A DNA stretch of 64,000 nt from an uncultured Cellvibrio sp. (GCA_937958105.1 CALFXJ010000021.1:154301-218300), one strand, 5' to 3'; counted from the stretch's first letter, positions 8,357-17,129 are shown. The notes: generated by a model from the sequence alone, not told the origin. Program-made: numbers and translations.

Positions 8357-9397
8357 TTAACAACTTTTCGCGGTGACCAGGCGATGCATCAGCGTCACCA
8401 TCACGAGGAGTAACAGTGCACCAACAGCGTTGTGAGCCACCGCGACTGACAACGGCAGCGATCCAAGGATGTTGCTGACACCCAGGCTGATCTGGACGAT
8501 CAATACCATCAACAGCACACATGCAATAGGCCGGGTGACAAAACTGCGCAGACTTAATAACTTCCAGGACAACAACAACACCAGAACGCTCACGACAATG
8601 GCGCCCAGACGATGAGTCACGTGAATAGCAGTGCGCGCTTCATTTTCCAGCAGGCCGCCGAGATAGTTGGGACCAATACTTTGCGCAAAGTTGAATGCGC
8701 GCTCAAAATCCATCGCCGGCCACCATTCTCCATGACAGGTGGGCAGATCGGTACATGCCAGAGCCGCGTAGTTGGAACTGGTCCAGCCACCCAGTGCTAC
8801 CTGAGTAATGACCGCAAGCAGGGCCAGCAGTGCCAGCCATTTAATGCCGCTCAGCTGTCGATATTTATCACCGGGCAGTTGCCAGTGGCTGCCTGCACAG
8901 CGCAGGGTGAATAACCACAACAGACTGAGCGTGGCAAAACCTCCCAGCAAATGTGCGGTGACAACCTGCGGCCACAATTTCAGCGTGACTGTCCACATGC
9001 CAAATAATCCTTGCAGGATTACCAGCAACAGCAGACCCAGGGCGTGTTTGCGTGGATAGGACTGATGAGGAGATTTCATGGACCAGCGCCAGCTGGCAAC
9101 AGTGATACCGAGAATGATCAGCCCGAGAAAACCAGCAAAATACCGATGCACCATCTCCGGCCAGGTTTTATCGTGTTCCACCGGAAACTCCGGGAAACGC
9201 GCTTCCGCAGCGGCGACAGCTGCTTCACTTTTCGGCCAGGTGAGATGGCCATAGCAACCAGGCCAGTCGGGGCAGCCTAACCCCGCATCTGACAAACGCG
9301 TAAAGGCTCCCAGTACGACAACAACACAGGCAATGGCTGTGGCGATGAAACCCCACCGATAGGCACTGGACAATTTATTGTTCTGCCACACTGACAT
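8357..9397 (-). CDS. ctaA: Heme A synthase (COX15/CtaA family)
   Basis: The enzyme oxidises the C8 methyl of heme O to the formyl group of heme A. It has 346 residues and eight hydrophobic segments in two four-helix halves. The conserved N-terminal RLSDAGLGCPDWPGCYG, the EMVHRYFAGFLGL histidine helix and the later HVTHRLGAIVVS and VAHNAVGALLLL histidine helices are all visible; these bind the two hemes. The ATG directly follows the stop codon of the preceding gene (TAA-ATG), with GAGGAG as ribosome site, so translation is coupled. Confidence 0.96.
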   Translation of the reverse strand: MSVWQNNKLSSAYRWGFIATAIACVVVVLGAFTRLSDAGLGCPDWPGCYGHLTWPKSEAAVAAAEARFPEFPVEHDKTWPEMVHRYFAGFLGLIILGITVASWRWSMKSPHQSYPRKHALGLLLLVILQGLFGMWTVTLKLWPQVVTAHLLGGFATLSLLWLFTLRCAGSHWQLPGDKYRQLSGIKWLALLALLAVITQVALGGWTSSNYAALACTDLPTCHGEWWPAMDFERAFNFAQSIGPNYLGGLLENEARTAIHVTHRLGAIVVSVLVLLLSWKLLSLRSFVTRPIACVLLMVLIVQISLGVSNILGSLPLSVAVAHNAVGALLLLVMVTLMHRLVTAKSC

Positions 9398-10036
9398 TTA
9401 CTCCTCGTAAGAATATTTGAGCATGCGCTTGATGTCGTCGAGCAGATCATTTCCCTGATGCTGAGGGCTGTACGCCATCATCAGGAACCCCTCCTGATCC
9501 ATGAGAAAGTAGTGGCCAGTCGCGATAGCATCGGGAGCCAGATCAGTGCGACTCAGCAATGCTGCTACTGCATCAGCGGAGGCTTTCAATACTGGCACAT
9601 GAGGATGCTCCGTCTGAATATATTCCAGTGTGGCAGTCTCAATGTGTTCATCGAGTAACAGATAGATGCGTTCAAGCCGACCGGATTTTTCCGCAAGACG
9701 AATATGAACCTGACGCGTGAGGTAAAGGTTGTCCCGACATTGCGTATTGCACTCTGCACCGCCGGGGATGACCCAGCGCCAGCGCCTGGCCTGTTCGCTT
9801 AACTGCCAGCTCTCCCCGTCAAGTTTGTGCAACGCAAGTTCGCTGATCGGTTGCGGCGGTGTGATCAAGTGCCCCTTGTTGATGGTGCCTTTAGGCATGC
9901 CGACACCGGTGTAATACACGCTGTATGCCACGACCATCGGCAGAAGAACAACCAGCATGATGGCTACTGCCTGGATGCGCCCGCGGCGCTGTTGTCGCTT
10001 TTCCTGTTCGGACAGAATGCTTACGTCACTGCTCAT
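9398..10036 (-). CDS. Membrane-anchored SCO/thioredoxin-like protein in oxidase cluster
   Basis: ATG 10036 gives 212 residues, starting MSSDVSILSEQEKRQQRRGR. A single membrane helix (IQAVAIMLVVLLPMVVAYSV, about residues 20-40) anchors a periplasmic domain. That domain has WRWVIPGGAECNTQCRDNLY with a CxxxC spaced like the copper site of SCO proteins, and a C-terminal HYFLMDQEGFLMMAYSP strand-helix resembling the thioredoxin fold end. I infer a SCO-like or thiol-handling assembly role; the usual SCO distal His is replaced by an uncertain position (the GHYF His is a candidate). It is located between SURF1 (13-base gap) and ctaA (adjacent). The corresponding position in Pseudomonas cox clusters also holds an uncharacterised protein. 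Confidence 0.85.
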   Translation of the reverse strand: MSSDVSILSEQEKRQQRRGRIQAVAIMLVVLLPMVVAYSVYYTGVGMPKGTINKGHLITPPQPISELALHKLDGESWQLSEQARRWRWVIPGGAECNTQCRDNLYLTRQVHIRLAEKSGRLERIYLLLDEHIETATLEYIQTEHPHVPVLKASADAVAALLSRTDLAPDAIATGHYFLMDQEGFLMMAYSPQHQGNDLLDDIKRMLKYSYEE

Positions 10037-10049
10037 ACAATGCCTTTCG

Positions 10050-10814
10050 TTATTGCTTAGTTTTTTGTCGACGGCTGCGCCAGTATTCAAACAGATTCGT
10101 ATTGGCAAACACAAACCAGATGACCAAGGCTGCCGCAAGACCAAACCACTGGAATGCGTAACCCATATGTTTTTCCGGGCTCATGTTGACCGCCTGCCAA
10201 TCGGTTATCAGAGCGCCGGTACTGCTTTCATCGAGCCGCAGATAGCGGTGCAGAAGTTTTTGGTTTAATTGCTGACTCATATCGGCAATATCAATCGCCA
10301 TCACTACCCTGGGCCATTCCTGACGAGTCGTACGTGCATCCAGCAGCGGGTGTTTCACTACCGATACAAGCTCTGCAAAGAGCGTTACCTCTCCTTTCAC
10401 CTGATCTATCACCGGTAACTGTGCGCGGGTCTTACCTGCCGCCAGCCAGCCGCGATTCACCAGCAGGCGCTGTCCATCATTCAGCACAAAGGGTGTAACC
10501 ACTTCATAACCCACCCTGCCCTGACGTTGTTTATTATCCAGCAACCATGTATGTTCGTTGTCGAAATGTCCCTGCACTGTTACACGCTGGTAGTCCGGCA
10601 ATTCATTGAGACTGGCTGCAGTCAGTGTAACCGGTGGCTGTGCCTGCAGATGAGCGTAACGATTTTCCAATTCACGTTTTTCTGCTGCGCGACTCCATTG
10701 CCAGATGCCGAGGCTGATCAGAATCGGCAGGGCTATCAGCGTAAGCAGGGTGATATTGCGATTGAACGTCACAATGAAGCGTGGTTGCTTTGCGGATTTA
10801 TCGACAGAGTTCAC
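10050..10814 (-). CDS. SURF1-family cytochrome oxidase assembly protein
   Basis: This 254-residue protein has the SURF1 layout: a first membrane helix (LLTLIALPILISLGIWQWSR, about residues 23-42), a periplasmic domain and a last helix (FQWFGLAAALVIWFVFANTN). Typical family motifs are visible: GIWQWSRAAEKRELE after helix 1, GRVGYEVVTPF, LLVNRGWL, and HMGYAFQWFGLA before helix 2. SURF1 aids heme A insertion into subunit I. It is transcribed with the flanking oxidase genes on the minus strand. DUF2909 on the opposite strand starts 62 bases before its start. Confidence 0.93.
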   Translation of the reverse strand: MNSVDKSAKQPRFIVTFNRNITLLTLIALPILISLGIWQWSRAAEKRELENRYAHLQAQPPVTLTAASLNELPDYQRVTVQGHFDNEHTWLLDNKQRQGRVGYEVVTPFVLNDGQRLLVNRGWLAAGKTRAQLPVIDQVKGEVTLFAELVSVVKHPLLDARTTRQEWPRVVMAIDIADMSQQLNQKLLHRYLRLDESSTGALITDWQAVNMSPEKHMGYAFQWFGLAAALVIWFVFANTNLFEYWRSRRQKTKQ

Positions 10815-10875
10815 GTGTACCTCAATCTCGCCGTCGCTTACATCACAATCTTTTACTGATTACACGGAAACTGCT

Positions 10876-11100
10876 ATGTGGTTAAAAATAATTATTCTGG
10901 TGCTGTTTATCGGAATCCTGGTCAGTCTCAGTGGCGCCCTGGGATTCCTGCTTAAAGATGCCAATGTTCCTCAATCCAAGCGAACCTTATATGCCCTGGG
11001 CATTCGCATCACACTGGCAGTGCTGATGATGCTGTGTATCTTCTATGGTTTTTACAGTGGCATCCTGCACAGTCAGGCGCCGTGGGACCATCGGATTTAA
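10876..11100 (+). CDS. DUF2909-like twin transmembrane protein
   Basis: ATG 10876 gives 74 residues, MWLKIIILVLFIGILVSLSG at the start, with two membrane helices (about 3-25 and 43-65) joined by a short loop containing KDANVPQSKRTLYALGIRI. This matches small DUF2909 proteins, found beside SURF1 and coxC in Pseudomonas-type oxidase clusters. It is the only plus-strand gene of the block. An upstream in-frame start at 10705 would read through SURF1 and is rejected. A bidirectional terminator follows directly at 11101-11135. The role is unknown; oxidase assembly is an inference from context. Confidence 0.85.
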   Translation: MWLKIIILVLFIGILVSLSGALGFLLKDANVPQSKRTLYALGIRITLAVLMMLCIFYGFYSGILHSQAPWDHRI

Positions 11101-11135
11101 TTTTCCGGCAAGGGCCTGAGACCCTTGCCGGAAAA
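11101..11135. terminator. Bidirectional terminator between DUF2909 and coxC
   Basis: TTTTCCGGCAAGGG (11101-11114) pairs perfectly with CCCTTGCCGGAAAA (11122-11135) around a 7-base loop. The A and T runs at the stem foot make it work in both directions between the convergent genes. Confidence 0.88.
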
Positions 11136-11137
11136 AC

Positions 11138-12058
11138 TTATCCGAAGATATAAACCACAATAAACAAACCAACCCAGACCACGTCTACAAAGTGCCAGTA
11201 CCAGCTGGCCGCTTCAAAACCAAAGTTGTCGTCAGGCTTGAAGTGCCCTTTCAGCACGGAACGCAGCCACATCACCAGCAGCATGAAAGTACCCAGGGTT
11301 ACGTGGGCGCCGTGGAAACCGGTCAGCATGAAGAAGGTTGTGCCGTAAATACCGGATTGAAGCGTTAATCCGAGATCGGTGTAGGCATGATGGTATTCCA
11401 GGGCCTGCATGATGAGGAAGATGATCCCCAACAGCACAGTCACCCCCAGCCAGCTGTTGAAGGCACGGCGCTGATTATTTTTGATAGCGGCATGAGCGAA
11501 GTGCACAGTCACACTTGAGCTCAGAAGAATGACCGTGTTCCAGAACGGCAGCCAGCTGAACATGGCTCCAAAACCAGGATAACTGAGGTTCTGATCCGGG
11601 CCTAATACCGTTGCTCTGTCGCCGTTCACAGCCATGTCCGGGGTAACCATCAGTGGCCATTCAGCGGTAAAGCCCGGCCAGAGAAATTCATTGGTCGCTG
11701 TCGATTCAACTTCGCCACCCAACCAGGGCAAGGCCATGGTGCGGACATAAAAGAGTGCGCCGAAGAATGCAGCAAAGAACATGACTTCACTGAAGATAAA
11801 CCAGCCCATTCCCCATACGTAAGAACGCTTCAACTGCGGGCCAGCCAGGCCTGACATGTTTTCGCCGATAACAGCTGAAAACCAGTTCCATAACACAAAA
11901 GCGAATACCAGACCGCCCGCCAGGAAAATCATCGGGCCCTTGCTGTTGCCGTTCAGCCAGTGCGCGGCACCAAATACGGTAAGGAACAAACCAAAGCTCG
12001 CCCATATCGGCAGCTTGCTCTGTTCGGGTACGTAATAACTTCCTTCATGCGTTGACAT
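11138..12058 (-). CDS. coxC: Cytochrome c oxidase subunit III
   Basis: This 306-residue inner-membrane protein has seven hydrophobic segments. Conserved subunit III features include SEVMFFAAFFGALFYVR (Glu in helix III), HAAIKNNQRRAF, LQALEYHHAY-like QALEYHHAYTDLG, GFHGAHVTLGT and the C-terminal AASWYWHFVDVVWVGLFIVV. Subunit III stabilises the catalytic core and proton uptake. The ribosome site is GGAGAG before ATG 12058. A gap of about 50 bases separates it from ctaG upstream. The insertion around residues 110-150, between helices, is long but normal for some proteobacteria. Confidence 0.96.
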   Translation of the reverse strand: MSTHEGSYYVPEQSKLPIWASFGLFLTVFGAAHWLNGNSKGPMIFLAGGLVFAFVLWNWFSAVIGENMSGLAGPQLKRSYVWGMGWFIFSEVMFFAAFFGALFYVRTMALPWLGGEVESTATNEFLWPGFTAEWPLMVTPDMAVNGDRATVLGPDQNLSYPGFGAMFSWLPFWNTVILLSSSVTVHFAHAAIKNNQRRAFNSWLGVTVLLGIIFLIMQALEYHHAYTDLGLTLQSGIYGTTFFMLTGFHGAHVTLGTFMLLVMWLRSVLKGHFKPDDNFGFEAASWYWHFVDVVWVGLFIVVYIFG

Positions 12059-12107
12059 TTTTTCTCTCCGCGTTCGTTATGGTTTTGCGGTTGAACATCC
12101 AGTTTAA

Positions 12108-12677
12108 TTATTGCGTCACCTTGGTCACTTTGTTGTCTGCATACCGTTCTGTGACATCAAACAGTGCGTAAGACAAAGTGATGGTATGAATGTTTTCGGG
12201 AATATCCTGATCAATAATGAAATACATTGGCAGCTCAGCGCTTTCTCCCGCCTTCAGCGGCTGCTGTTCGAAGCAGAAGCATTCGGTTTTATGAAAGTAA
12301 TTCGCTGCCTTGAAGGGAACCAGACTGGGGATGGCCTGACCGATCATGTCGCGATCGGTCGGATTGACTGCATGGTAATTGATGCGTTTCTGTTCCCCGG
12401 GATGAACCTTCACGGTGCGCACTTCGGGAGCAAACTGCCAGGGCATCCCCTCGTTGTTGGTAGCAACAAACTGCACTGTGATGGTACGACTGGTATCCAC
12501 CTCCGCTGAGACTGCTTGATAGGGGCCGCCGGTCTTGCCATTGAGTCCGGTGATTTCACAGAACACATCGTACATCGGCGGCATTACCCAGATGGCAAAT
12601 ACGAACATACCAACACCCAGCGCGCCCAGCTTCAGGCAGATCGCGTGGATAGGGTTGTCCGGCATCAGCCTTTTCAT
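12108..12677 (-). CDS. ctaG: Cytochrome c oxidase assembly protein CtaG/Cox11
   Basis: CtaG delivers copper to the CuB site of subunit I. ATG 12677 (GGAG upstream) gives 189 residues, MKRLMPDNPIHAICLKLGAL onward; longer in-frame starts overlap coxA. There is one membrane helix (about residues 13-35), then a periplasmic immunoglobulin-like domain. The copper-binding CFCFEQQPL, preceded by YFHKTE, and the MYFIIDQDIP segment are diagnostic of Cox11. It follows coxA by 11 bases and precedes coxC, the usual order coxB-coxA-ctaG-coxC. Confidence 0.95.
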   Translation of the reverse strand: MKRLMPDNPIHAICLKLGALGVGMFVFAIWVMPPMYDVFCEITGLNGKTGGPYQAVSAEVDTSRTITVQFVATNNEGMPWQFAPEVRTVKVHPGEQKRINYHAVNPTDRDMIGQAIPSLVPFKAANYFHKTECFCFEQQPLKAGESAELPMYFIIDQDIPENIHTITLSYALFDVTERYADNKVTKVTQ

Positions 12678-12688
12678 GTCCAGCTCCG

Positions 12689-14239
12689 TTACTTGACTTC
12701 CGGCGGCGTGCTGAAGGTGTGGTATGGCGCCGGTGATGGCACTGTCCACTCCAGCCCTTCCGGATTTTCCCACACTTTGTCGGTGGCTTTACGACCGCTG
12801 ACGATGGTGGAGATGACGATGTACAGGAACAACACCTGCGCTCCGCCGAAGAGGAAGGCTCCGATGGAGGAGATCATGTTCCAGTCGGCAAACATCATGT
12901 GGTAGTCGGGAATGCGGCGCGGCATTCCGGCGAGACCAGAGAAGTGCATGGGGAAGAAAGTCACATTCAAGCCGATGAATGCCAGCCAGAAATGCGTTTT
13001 ACCCATTACCTCGCTGTACATCCGCCCGGACCACTTGGGCAACCAGTAATAAACCGCCGCGGTGATAGAGAAGATGGCTCCCGGCACCAGCACATAGTGG
13101 AAGTGAGCTACCACGAAGTAGGTATCGTGATACTGGAAGTCCGCCGGCGCGATGGCCAGCATCAGACCGGAGAAGCCGCCGATAGTGAACAGGATGACGA
13201 AGGCAATGGAGAACAGCATCGGCGTTTCAAAGGTCAGGGAGCCTTTGAACATGGTGGCCGTCCAGTTGAATACCTTCACCCCGGTCGGCACAGCGATCAG
13301 CATGGTGGCGTACATGAAGAACAGCTCACCAGCCAGCGGCATGCCCACGGTAAACATGTGGTGCGCCCACACGATGAAGCTCAGAAACGCGATGGAGGCG
13401 GTGGCATAAACCATGGAGGCATAGCCGAACAGCGGTTTACGCGAAAAGGTCGGGATGATAGCGCTGACGATACCGAACGCCGGCAGAATCATGATGTACA
13501 CCTCGGGGTGCCCGAAGAACCAGAAGATGTGCTGGAACAATACCGGGTCGCCGCCGCCAGCAGCATTGAAGAAACTGGTACCGAAGTGGATATCCATCAG
13601 CATCATGGTCACCACACCCGCGAGTACCGGCATGACCGCAATCAGCAGGTATGCAGTGATCAGCCAGGTCCACACAAACAGCGGCATCTTCATCAGCGTC
13701 ATACCGGGAGCGCGCATGTTGAGGATGGTGGCGATGATGTTGATCGCGCCCATGATCGAGCTCGCACCCATGATATGGATTGCAAAGATAAAGAAAGTCA
13801 CGCTGGGCGGTGCGTAGGTGGTGGAGAGGGGTGCGTAGAAGGTCCAGCCGAAGTTGGGCGCACCGCCTTCCATGAACAGCGTTGAAGTCAGCATCGCAAA
13901 TGCGAAGGGCAGAATCCAGAAACTCCAGTTGTTCATTCGCGGCAGAGCCATGTCCGGTGCCCCGATCATCATGGGGACCATCCAGTTTGCGAGGCCGACA
14001 AACGCGGGCATGACTGCACCGAATACCATCACCAGACCGTGCATGGTAGTCATCTGATTGAAGAAGTTCGGGTCGACGATTTGTAATCCGGGCTGGAATA
14101 ATTCCGCGCGAATCACCAGGGCGAAAACGCCGCCCAGCAGAAACATGGCAAAGCTGAACCAGAGGTACATGCTGCCGATATCTTTGTGGTTGGTGGTGTA
14201 TAACCAGCGGGCTATACCCTTAGCAGGACCGTGTGCCAT
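12689..14239 (-). CDS. coxA: Cytochrome c oxidase subunit I
   Basis: This 516-residue catalytic subunit has twelve membrane segments and reduces O2 to water at the heme a3-CuB centre. Visible motifs include TTMHGLVMVFG (heme a ligand His), WFFGHPEVYIMILPAFG (CuB His and the cross-linked Tyr), WAHHMFTVG (CuB His pair) and HFHYVLVPGA (heme a3/a ligands). The ribosome site is GGAGCTAGGTT before ATG 14239, 10 bases after the coxB stop. The HPEVY with downstream A-type spacing suggests an aa3-type enzyme, consistent with the cyoE and ctaA genes in the block. Confidence 0.98.
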   Translation of the reverse strand: MAHGPAKGIARWLYTTNHKDIGSMYLWFSFAMFLLGGVFALVIRAELFQPGLQIVDPNFFNQMTTMHGLVMVFGAVMPAFVGLANWMVPMMIGAPDMALPRMNNWSFWILPFAFAMLTSTLFMEGGAPNFGWTFYAPLSTTYAPPSVTFFIFAIHIMGASSIMGAINIIATILNMRAPGMTLMKMPLFVWTWLITAYLLIAVMPVLAGVVTMMLMDIHFGTSFFNAAGGGDPVLFQHIFWFFGHPEVYIMILPAFGIVSAIIPTFSRKPLFGYASMVYATASIAFLSFIVWAHHMFTVGMPLAGELFFMYATMLIAVPTGVKVFNWTATMFKGSLTFETPMLFSIAFVILFTIGGFSGLMLAIAPADFQYHDTYFVVAHFHYVLVPGAIFSITAAVYYWLPKWSGRMYSEVMGKTHFWLAFIGLNVTFFPMHFSGLAGMPRRIPDYHMMFADWNMISSIGAFLFGGAQVLFLYIVISTIVSGRKATDKVWENPEGLEWTVPSPAPYHTFSTPPEVK

Positions 14240-14249
14240 AACCTAGCTC

Positions 14250-15395
14250 CTAATTGCCTTGTTTATGGTTATAGATGTCAATTGGCTGGGTCATATCGCC
14301 CATGTTGTTACCCCAGGCATTACGCTCATAGGTAACCACGGCAGCGATATCCACTTCACTCAATTGCGGACCAAACGCCTGCATGGCAGTGCCTTTCACA
14401 CCGTTCACAACCACATCGATGTGATGATCGATGGGACCTACGGCTACACCCACGCCTTTGAGTGAGGGGAATGTGCCGGGAATACCTTCACCGTTCACCT
14501 GATGGCAGGCAGCGCAGGAACGGTTGTAAACCTCTTCACCCCGGGCATACAGCTCATCGAAGGTGAATGTCTTGGAGGTCAGCTCACGGATGGCGGCAGC
14601 AGCAGCCTGTTTCTCCTGCAGCCAGGCGCGGTAGTCTTCTTCGGTACGGGCATCAACCACGATCGGCATGAAGCCGTGGTCACGGCCGCAGAGTTCGGCA
14701 CACTGGCCGCGATAAACACCCGGCTCGTTGATAATGGTCCAGGACTCTTTGATAAAACCGGGGATGGCATCCTTCTTGACGCCCAGCGCGGGCACCCACC
14801 AGGCGTGAATCACGTCATTGGCAGTAATCAGGAAGCGAATCTTTTTATTGATCGGCACGACGAGCGGCTCGTCCACCTCCAGCAGATAATGCGGTCCCTT
14901 AGGGGCAAGGCCTTCAATCTGCTCGCGGGGAGTGCTCAGGCTGCTGAAGAAGCTGAGGTCTTCATCAACATAGTCGTATTTCCAGCGCCATTGATAACCG
15001 GTGATCAGCACGTCCATATCCGCTTCGGATGTGTCGTAGAGATTGATCAGGCTTTTGGTGGCGGGGATCGCCATGAGGATGAGGATAACCACCGGGATGA
15101 CGGTCCAGATGATTTCCAGTGTGGTGCTTTCGTGGAAGTGTGCAGGTTTAACCCCGCGGGATTTACGGTGGAAGATCATGCTGAACAACATGATGCTGAA
15201 CACCACAACGCCGATTCCGACACACCACCAGAACATCTCCATATGGAGACCGTGGATGTTCTGACTGACCGGCGTAACTCCCTCCGGCATATTGTATTTC
15301 CAGCGCTCTACCTCTTCTGCCAATGACTGGTAACTGCCGACCAGCAAAGCAGGGGCAAGCAGCCAAGGGCTTCGCCCATGTGCTCTATTCAACAT
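14250..15395 (-). CDS. coxB: Cytochrome c oxidase subunit II with fused cytochrome c domain
   Basis: Subunit II accepts electrons through CuA. The 381-residue protein has a signal sequence, two membrane helices (about 50-70 and 95-115), the aromatic GYQWRWKYDY and the CuA site GQCAELCGRDHGFMP. A C-terminal class I cytochrome c domain follows (about residues 285-375), with CAACH heme-binding and AMQAFGPQLSE supplying the distal Met. This fused caa3-like form occurs in Pseudomonas-type clusters. It is the first gene of the minus-strand oxidase operon, with GGAGAAG as ribosome site; the long leader upstream holds the promoter. Confidence 0.97.
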   Translation of the reverse strand: MLNRAHGRSPWLLAPALLVGSYQSLAEEVERWKYNMPEGVTPVSQNIHGLHMEMFWWCVGIGVVVFSIMLFSMIFHRKSRGVKPAHFHESTTLEIIWTVIPVVILILMAIPATKSLINLYDTSEADMDVLITGYQWRWKYDYVDEDLSFFSSLSTPREQIEGLAPKGPHYLLEVDEPLVVPINKKIRFLITANDVIHAWWVPALGVKKDAIPGFIKESWTIINEPGVYRGQCAELCGRDHGFMPIVVDARTEEDYRAWLQEKQAAAAAIRELTSKTFTFDELYARGEEVYNRSCAACHQVNGEGIPGTFPSLKGVGVAVGPIDHHIDVVVNGVKGTAMQAFGPQLSEVDIAAVVTYERNAWGNNMGDMTQPIDIYNHKQGN

Positions 15396-16129
15396 CGCCC
15401 ATCTTCTCCGTGTAGCTAATTATGCTTATTTTCTAACTACTTCAGGACACCTTGATGGAGTGCCCAGGCTGGTTCCTCGCTGAACTGCCTGGCGACGATA
15501 CCCCTTATCGCCTCAACGAAAGCCAGATTCACAACGCTTTTCGTGCTCTGCCTCAACCCAAAGGGAGACAAGACTCTCCTGTTTGACGGGAAAGCCGGTC
15601 AGGAACACAACGGGGCAGGTTGAGCGAAAACAGAGCGAACGCGGAGTTTACACGCAGTAAAAACCTTGTTGAATCATTATTTCACGCTGCACTACCTGGC
15701 GCGACAGATCCTGAACAAGTCTCAAGGATGCATGCGACATCCCTCTTGAGTACAGATCGGTGCATGCGACAAAGTGTCGCATAAAGAGGCGACAGTAATT
15801 CCATATAGAAATTAAAAAGTCAATCGCTTTATGGTTTTTGTGGATAAATTCCTGAGAATTTTCACGTGAGTTTACATTTGCGCAACAACATGCGCCGCCG
15901 TTCATCATCAAATCACGATTGATCCTGGTCCGGTTAATAGCCTTAAAACAAAAATTTACATACATCACATCCAATTTTTCTATTTTTATAAGAAGACGGT
16001 ATTAAGACTCACTTGCGATTACGGGTTATTGGTTTACCTTTAATGTTGCGTTCGACGGCCTAACTTCCCCGGGAAGGAAATTAGTTCAGCTGTCACCCAT
16101 TCAGACAGAATCGTAAGATTCAGAAAGCC
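15396..16129. promoter_or_regulatory. Long cox/unknown-gene divergent regulatory region
   Basis: This 734-base gap lies between coxB (leftward) and the 222-residue protein gene (rightward). A perfect palindrome ATGCGACAAAGTGTCGCAT occupies 15764-15782. A half-site ATGCGACA lies exactly 32 bases upstream at 15732-15739, and GGCGACAG follows at 15788. The GCGAC..GTCGC arms resemble RegA/RoxR redox-regulator sites, which control terminal oxidases in other proteobacteria; this link is inference. A 108-codon minus-strand frame (15648-15974) looks non-coding. No other structure is evident. Confidence 0.5.
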
Positions 16130-16798
16130 ATGAGTATTTACCCTGTGAGTCAAATTCGCGACTTTATCACCCACGCCAGAGAACATGATCAGGAGTGCAC
16201 ACGACTTCTGAACCTGCTTGAGAAACGCGCCCGCCATCTTCACGGCGCTATCAAATTGCCGAATGACCAGGCAGGCCATCTGCTGCGGGACTTTGTAGTC
16301 CGCTACATTGAGCAGGTGCCGAATTTTATTGAAGCCATCACTACCATTGCGCAGGAAGCCGGAATTTACGATGGCGTCAGTCCGTTACTTAACATTGCCT
16401 GCGATTATTTCTTATCACCTCCGGATATTGTAAGCAGCTCCAGTCATTTAGAAACGTTATTAGACGAAGCCTATCTTGCTCACCGTCTGCTGGAAGAAGT
16501 GAATGATCGGTTTATCGGTTACTGCGGCATTCCGCTCGCGCCGATGGATATGACCCGGGCCAATATCATCGCCCACGAATTAATTGGCGAGCCTTTTGCC
16601 AACGAACTGGATCAGGCGGTGTTGTTCTCGGCGGAACTCTTGCTGAATGAGTACGGTTTTTCCGGTGAAAATTTTCAGCGCTTTATCGACGCTCATCGAG
16701 CGAGAGGCTGGTCCGAGGAACTGGAGCGCTGGCCCTGTCTGACAGATGATCTGGCTATTGCTGTGGAGTTTGGAGAAAAGCCAGAACGACTTCATTGA
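16130..16798 (+). CDS. Conserved-looking soluble protein, unknown function
   Basis: The protein has 222 residues, begins MSIYPVSQIRDFITHAREHD, and has no signal peptide or membrane segment. It is largely helical and acidic, with stretches such as HGAIKLPNDQAGHLLRDFVV, YFLSPPDIVSSSSHLETLLD and AHRLLEEVNDRFIGYCGIPL. The last two resemble a helical bundle with a possible metal or nucleotide pocket, but no recognised motif stands out. The ribosome site is weak (AGAAAG). It ends before a strong bidirectional terminator at 16846. It is divergent from coxB across a long gap. I cannot name a family. Confidence 0.82.
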   Translation: MSIYPVSQIRDFITHAREHDQECTRLLNLLEKRARHLHGAIKLPNDQAGHLLRDFVVRYIEQVPNFIEAITTIAQEAGIYDGVSPLLNIACDYFLSPPDIVSSSSHLETLLDEAYLAHRLLEEVNDRFIGYCGIPLAPMDMTRANIIAHELIGEPFANELDQAVLFSAELLLNEYGFSGENFQRFIDAHRARGWSEELERWPCLTDDLAIAVEFGEKPERLH

Positions 16799-16845
16799 TA
16801 CATAGATGAAGATCATCAAGAAAATATTGCAGTGGAATTACCCAT

Positions 16846-16874
16846 AAAAAAGCCCGCGCAACGCGGGCTTTTTT
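16846..16874. terminator. Bidirectional intrinsic terminator
   Basis: GCCCGCG (16852-16858) and CGCGGGC (16862-16868) form a 7-base GC stem with a CAA loop, flanked by six A and six T. It serves both the 222-residue protein gene and the convergent yheV-prlC unit. Confidence 0.93.
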
Positions 16875-16889
16875 GTATCAATCCGCTGT

Positions 16890-17129
16890 TTACTTGGGAG
16901 GTAGAATTTTTACCACCTGCACCTCTTCCTGTTTTTCTTTTTCAGTCACATTAACCCGCGTGGGCAGTTCCCGGGTCGTGCCGGGAAAACGCATCTCATC
17001 CTTGTAACCACAACTTACACACTCGCGATAGTCCTTGCCATCCTCGCTGTAGACCACCAGTTTGTCCATCGCGGAACAGCGCGGACATACCGCACCTGCG
17101 ACAAAACGACGCTTCTGACTGTAAGCCAT
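16890..17129 (-). CDS. YheV-family zinc-ribbon protein
   Basis: This 79-residue protein has two CxxC knuckles, CPRC (about residue 15) and CVSC (about residue 37), followed by GYKDEMRF, giving a rubredoxin-like zinc ribbon. This matches the YheV family of putative metal-binding proteins, which are often encoded directly after prlC. Its ATG overlaps the prlC stop by one base (TAATG), so the two are translationally coupled. Its precise role is unknown. Confidence 0.88.
   Translation of the reverse strand: MAYSQKRRFVAGAVCPRCSAMDKLVVYSEDGKDYRECVSCGYKDEMRFPGTTRELPTRVNVTEKEKQEEVQVVKILPPK

Noticed and set aside
12899..13885. Long plus-strand open frame of 328 codons opposite coxA
   Set aside because: It lies entirely antisense to the well-conserved coxA; composition is rich in His, Arg and Gln as in shadow frames.
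15541..15660. Possible small RNA or attenuator near the coxB leader
   Set aside because: Short GC stems can be drawn but no promoter-terminator pair is convincing.
15648..15974. Minus-strand 108-codon frame in the cox upstream region
   Set aside because: No ribosome site, no conserved look, and it contains the palindromic regulatory site.
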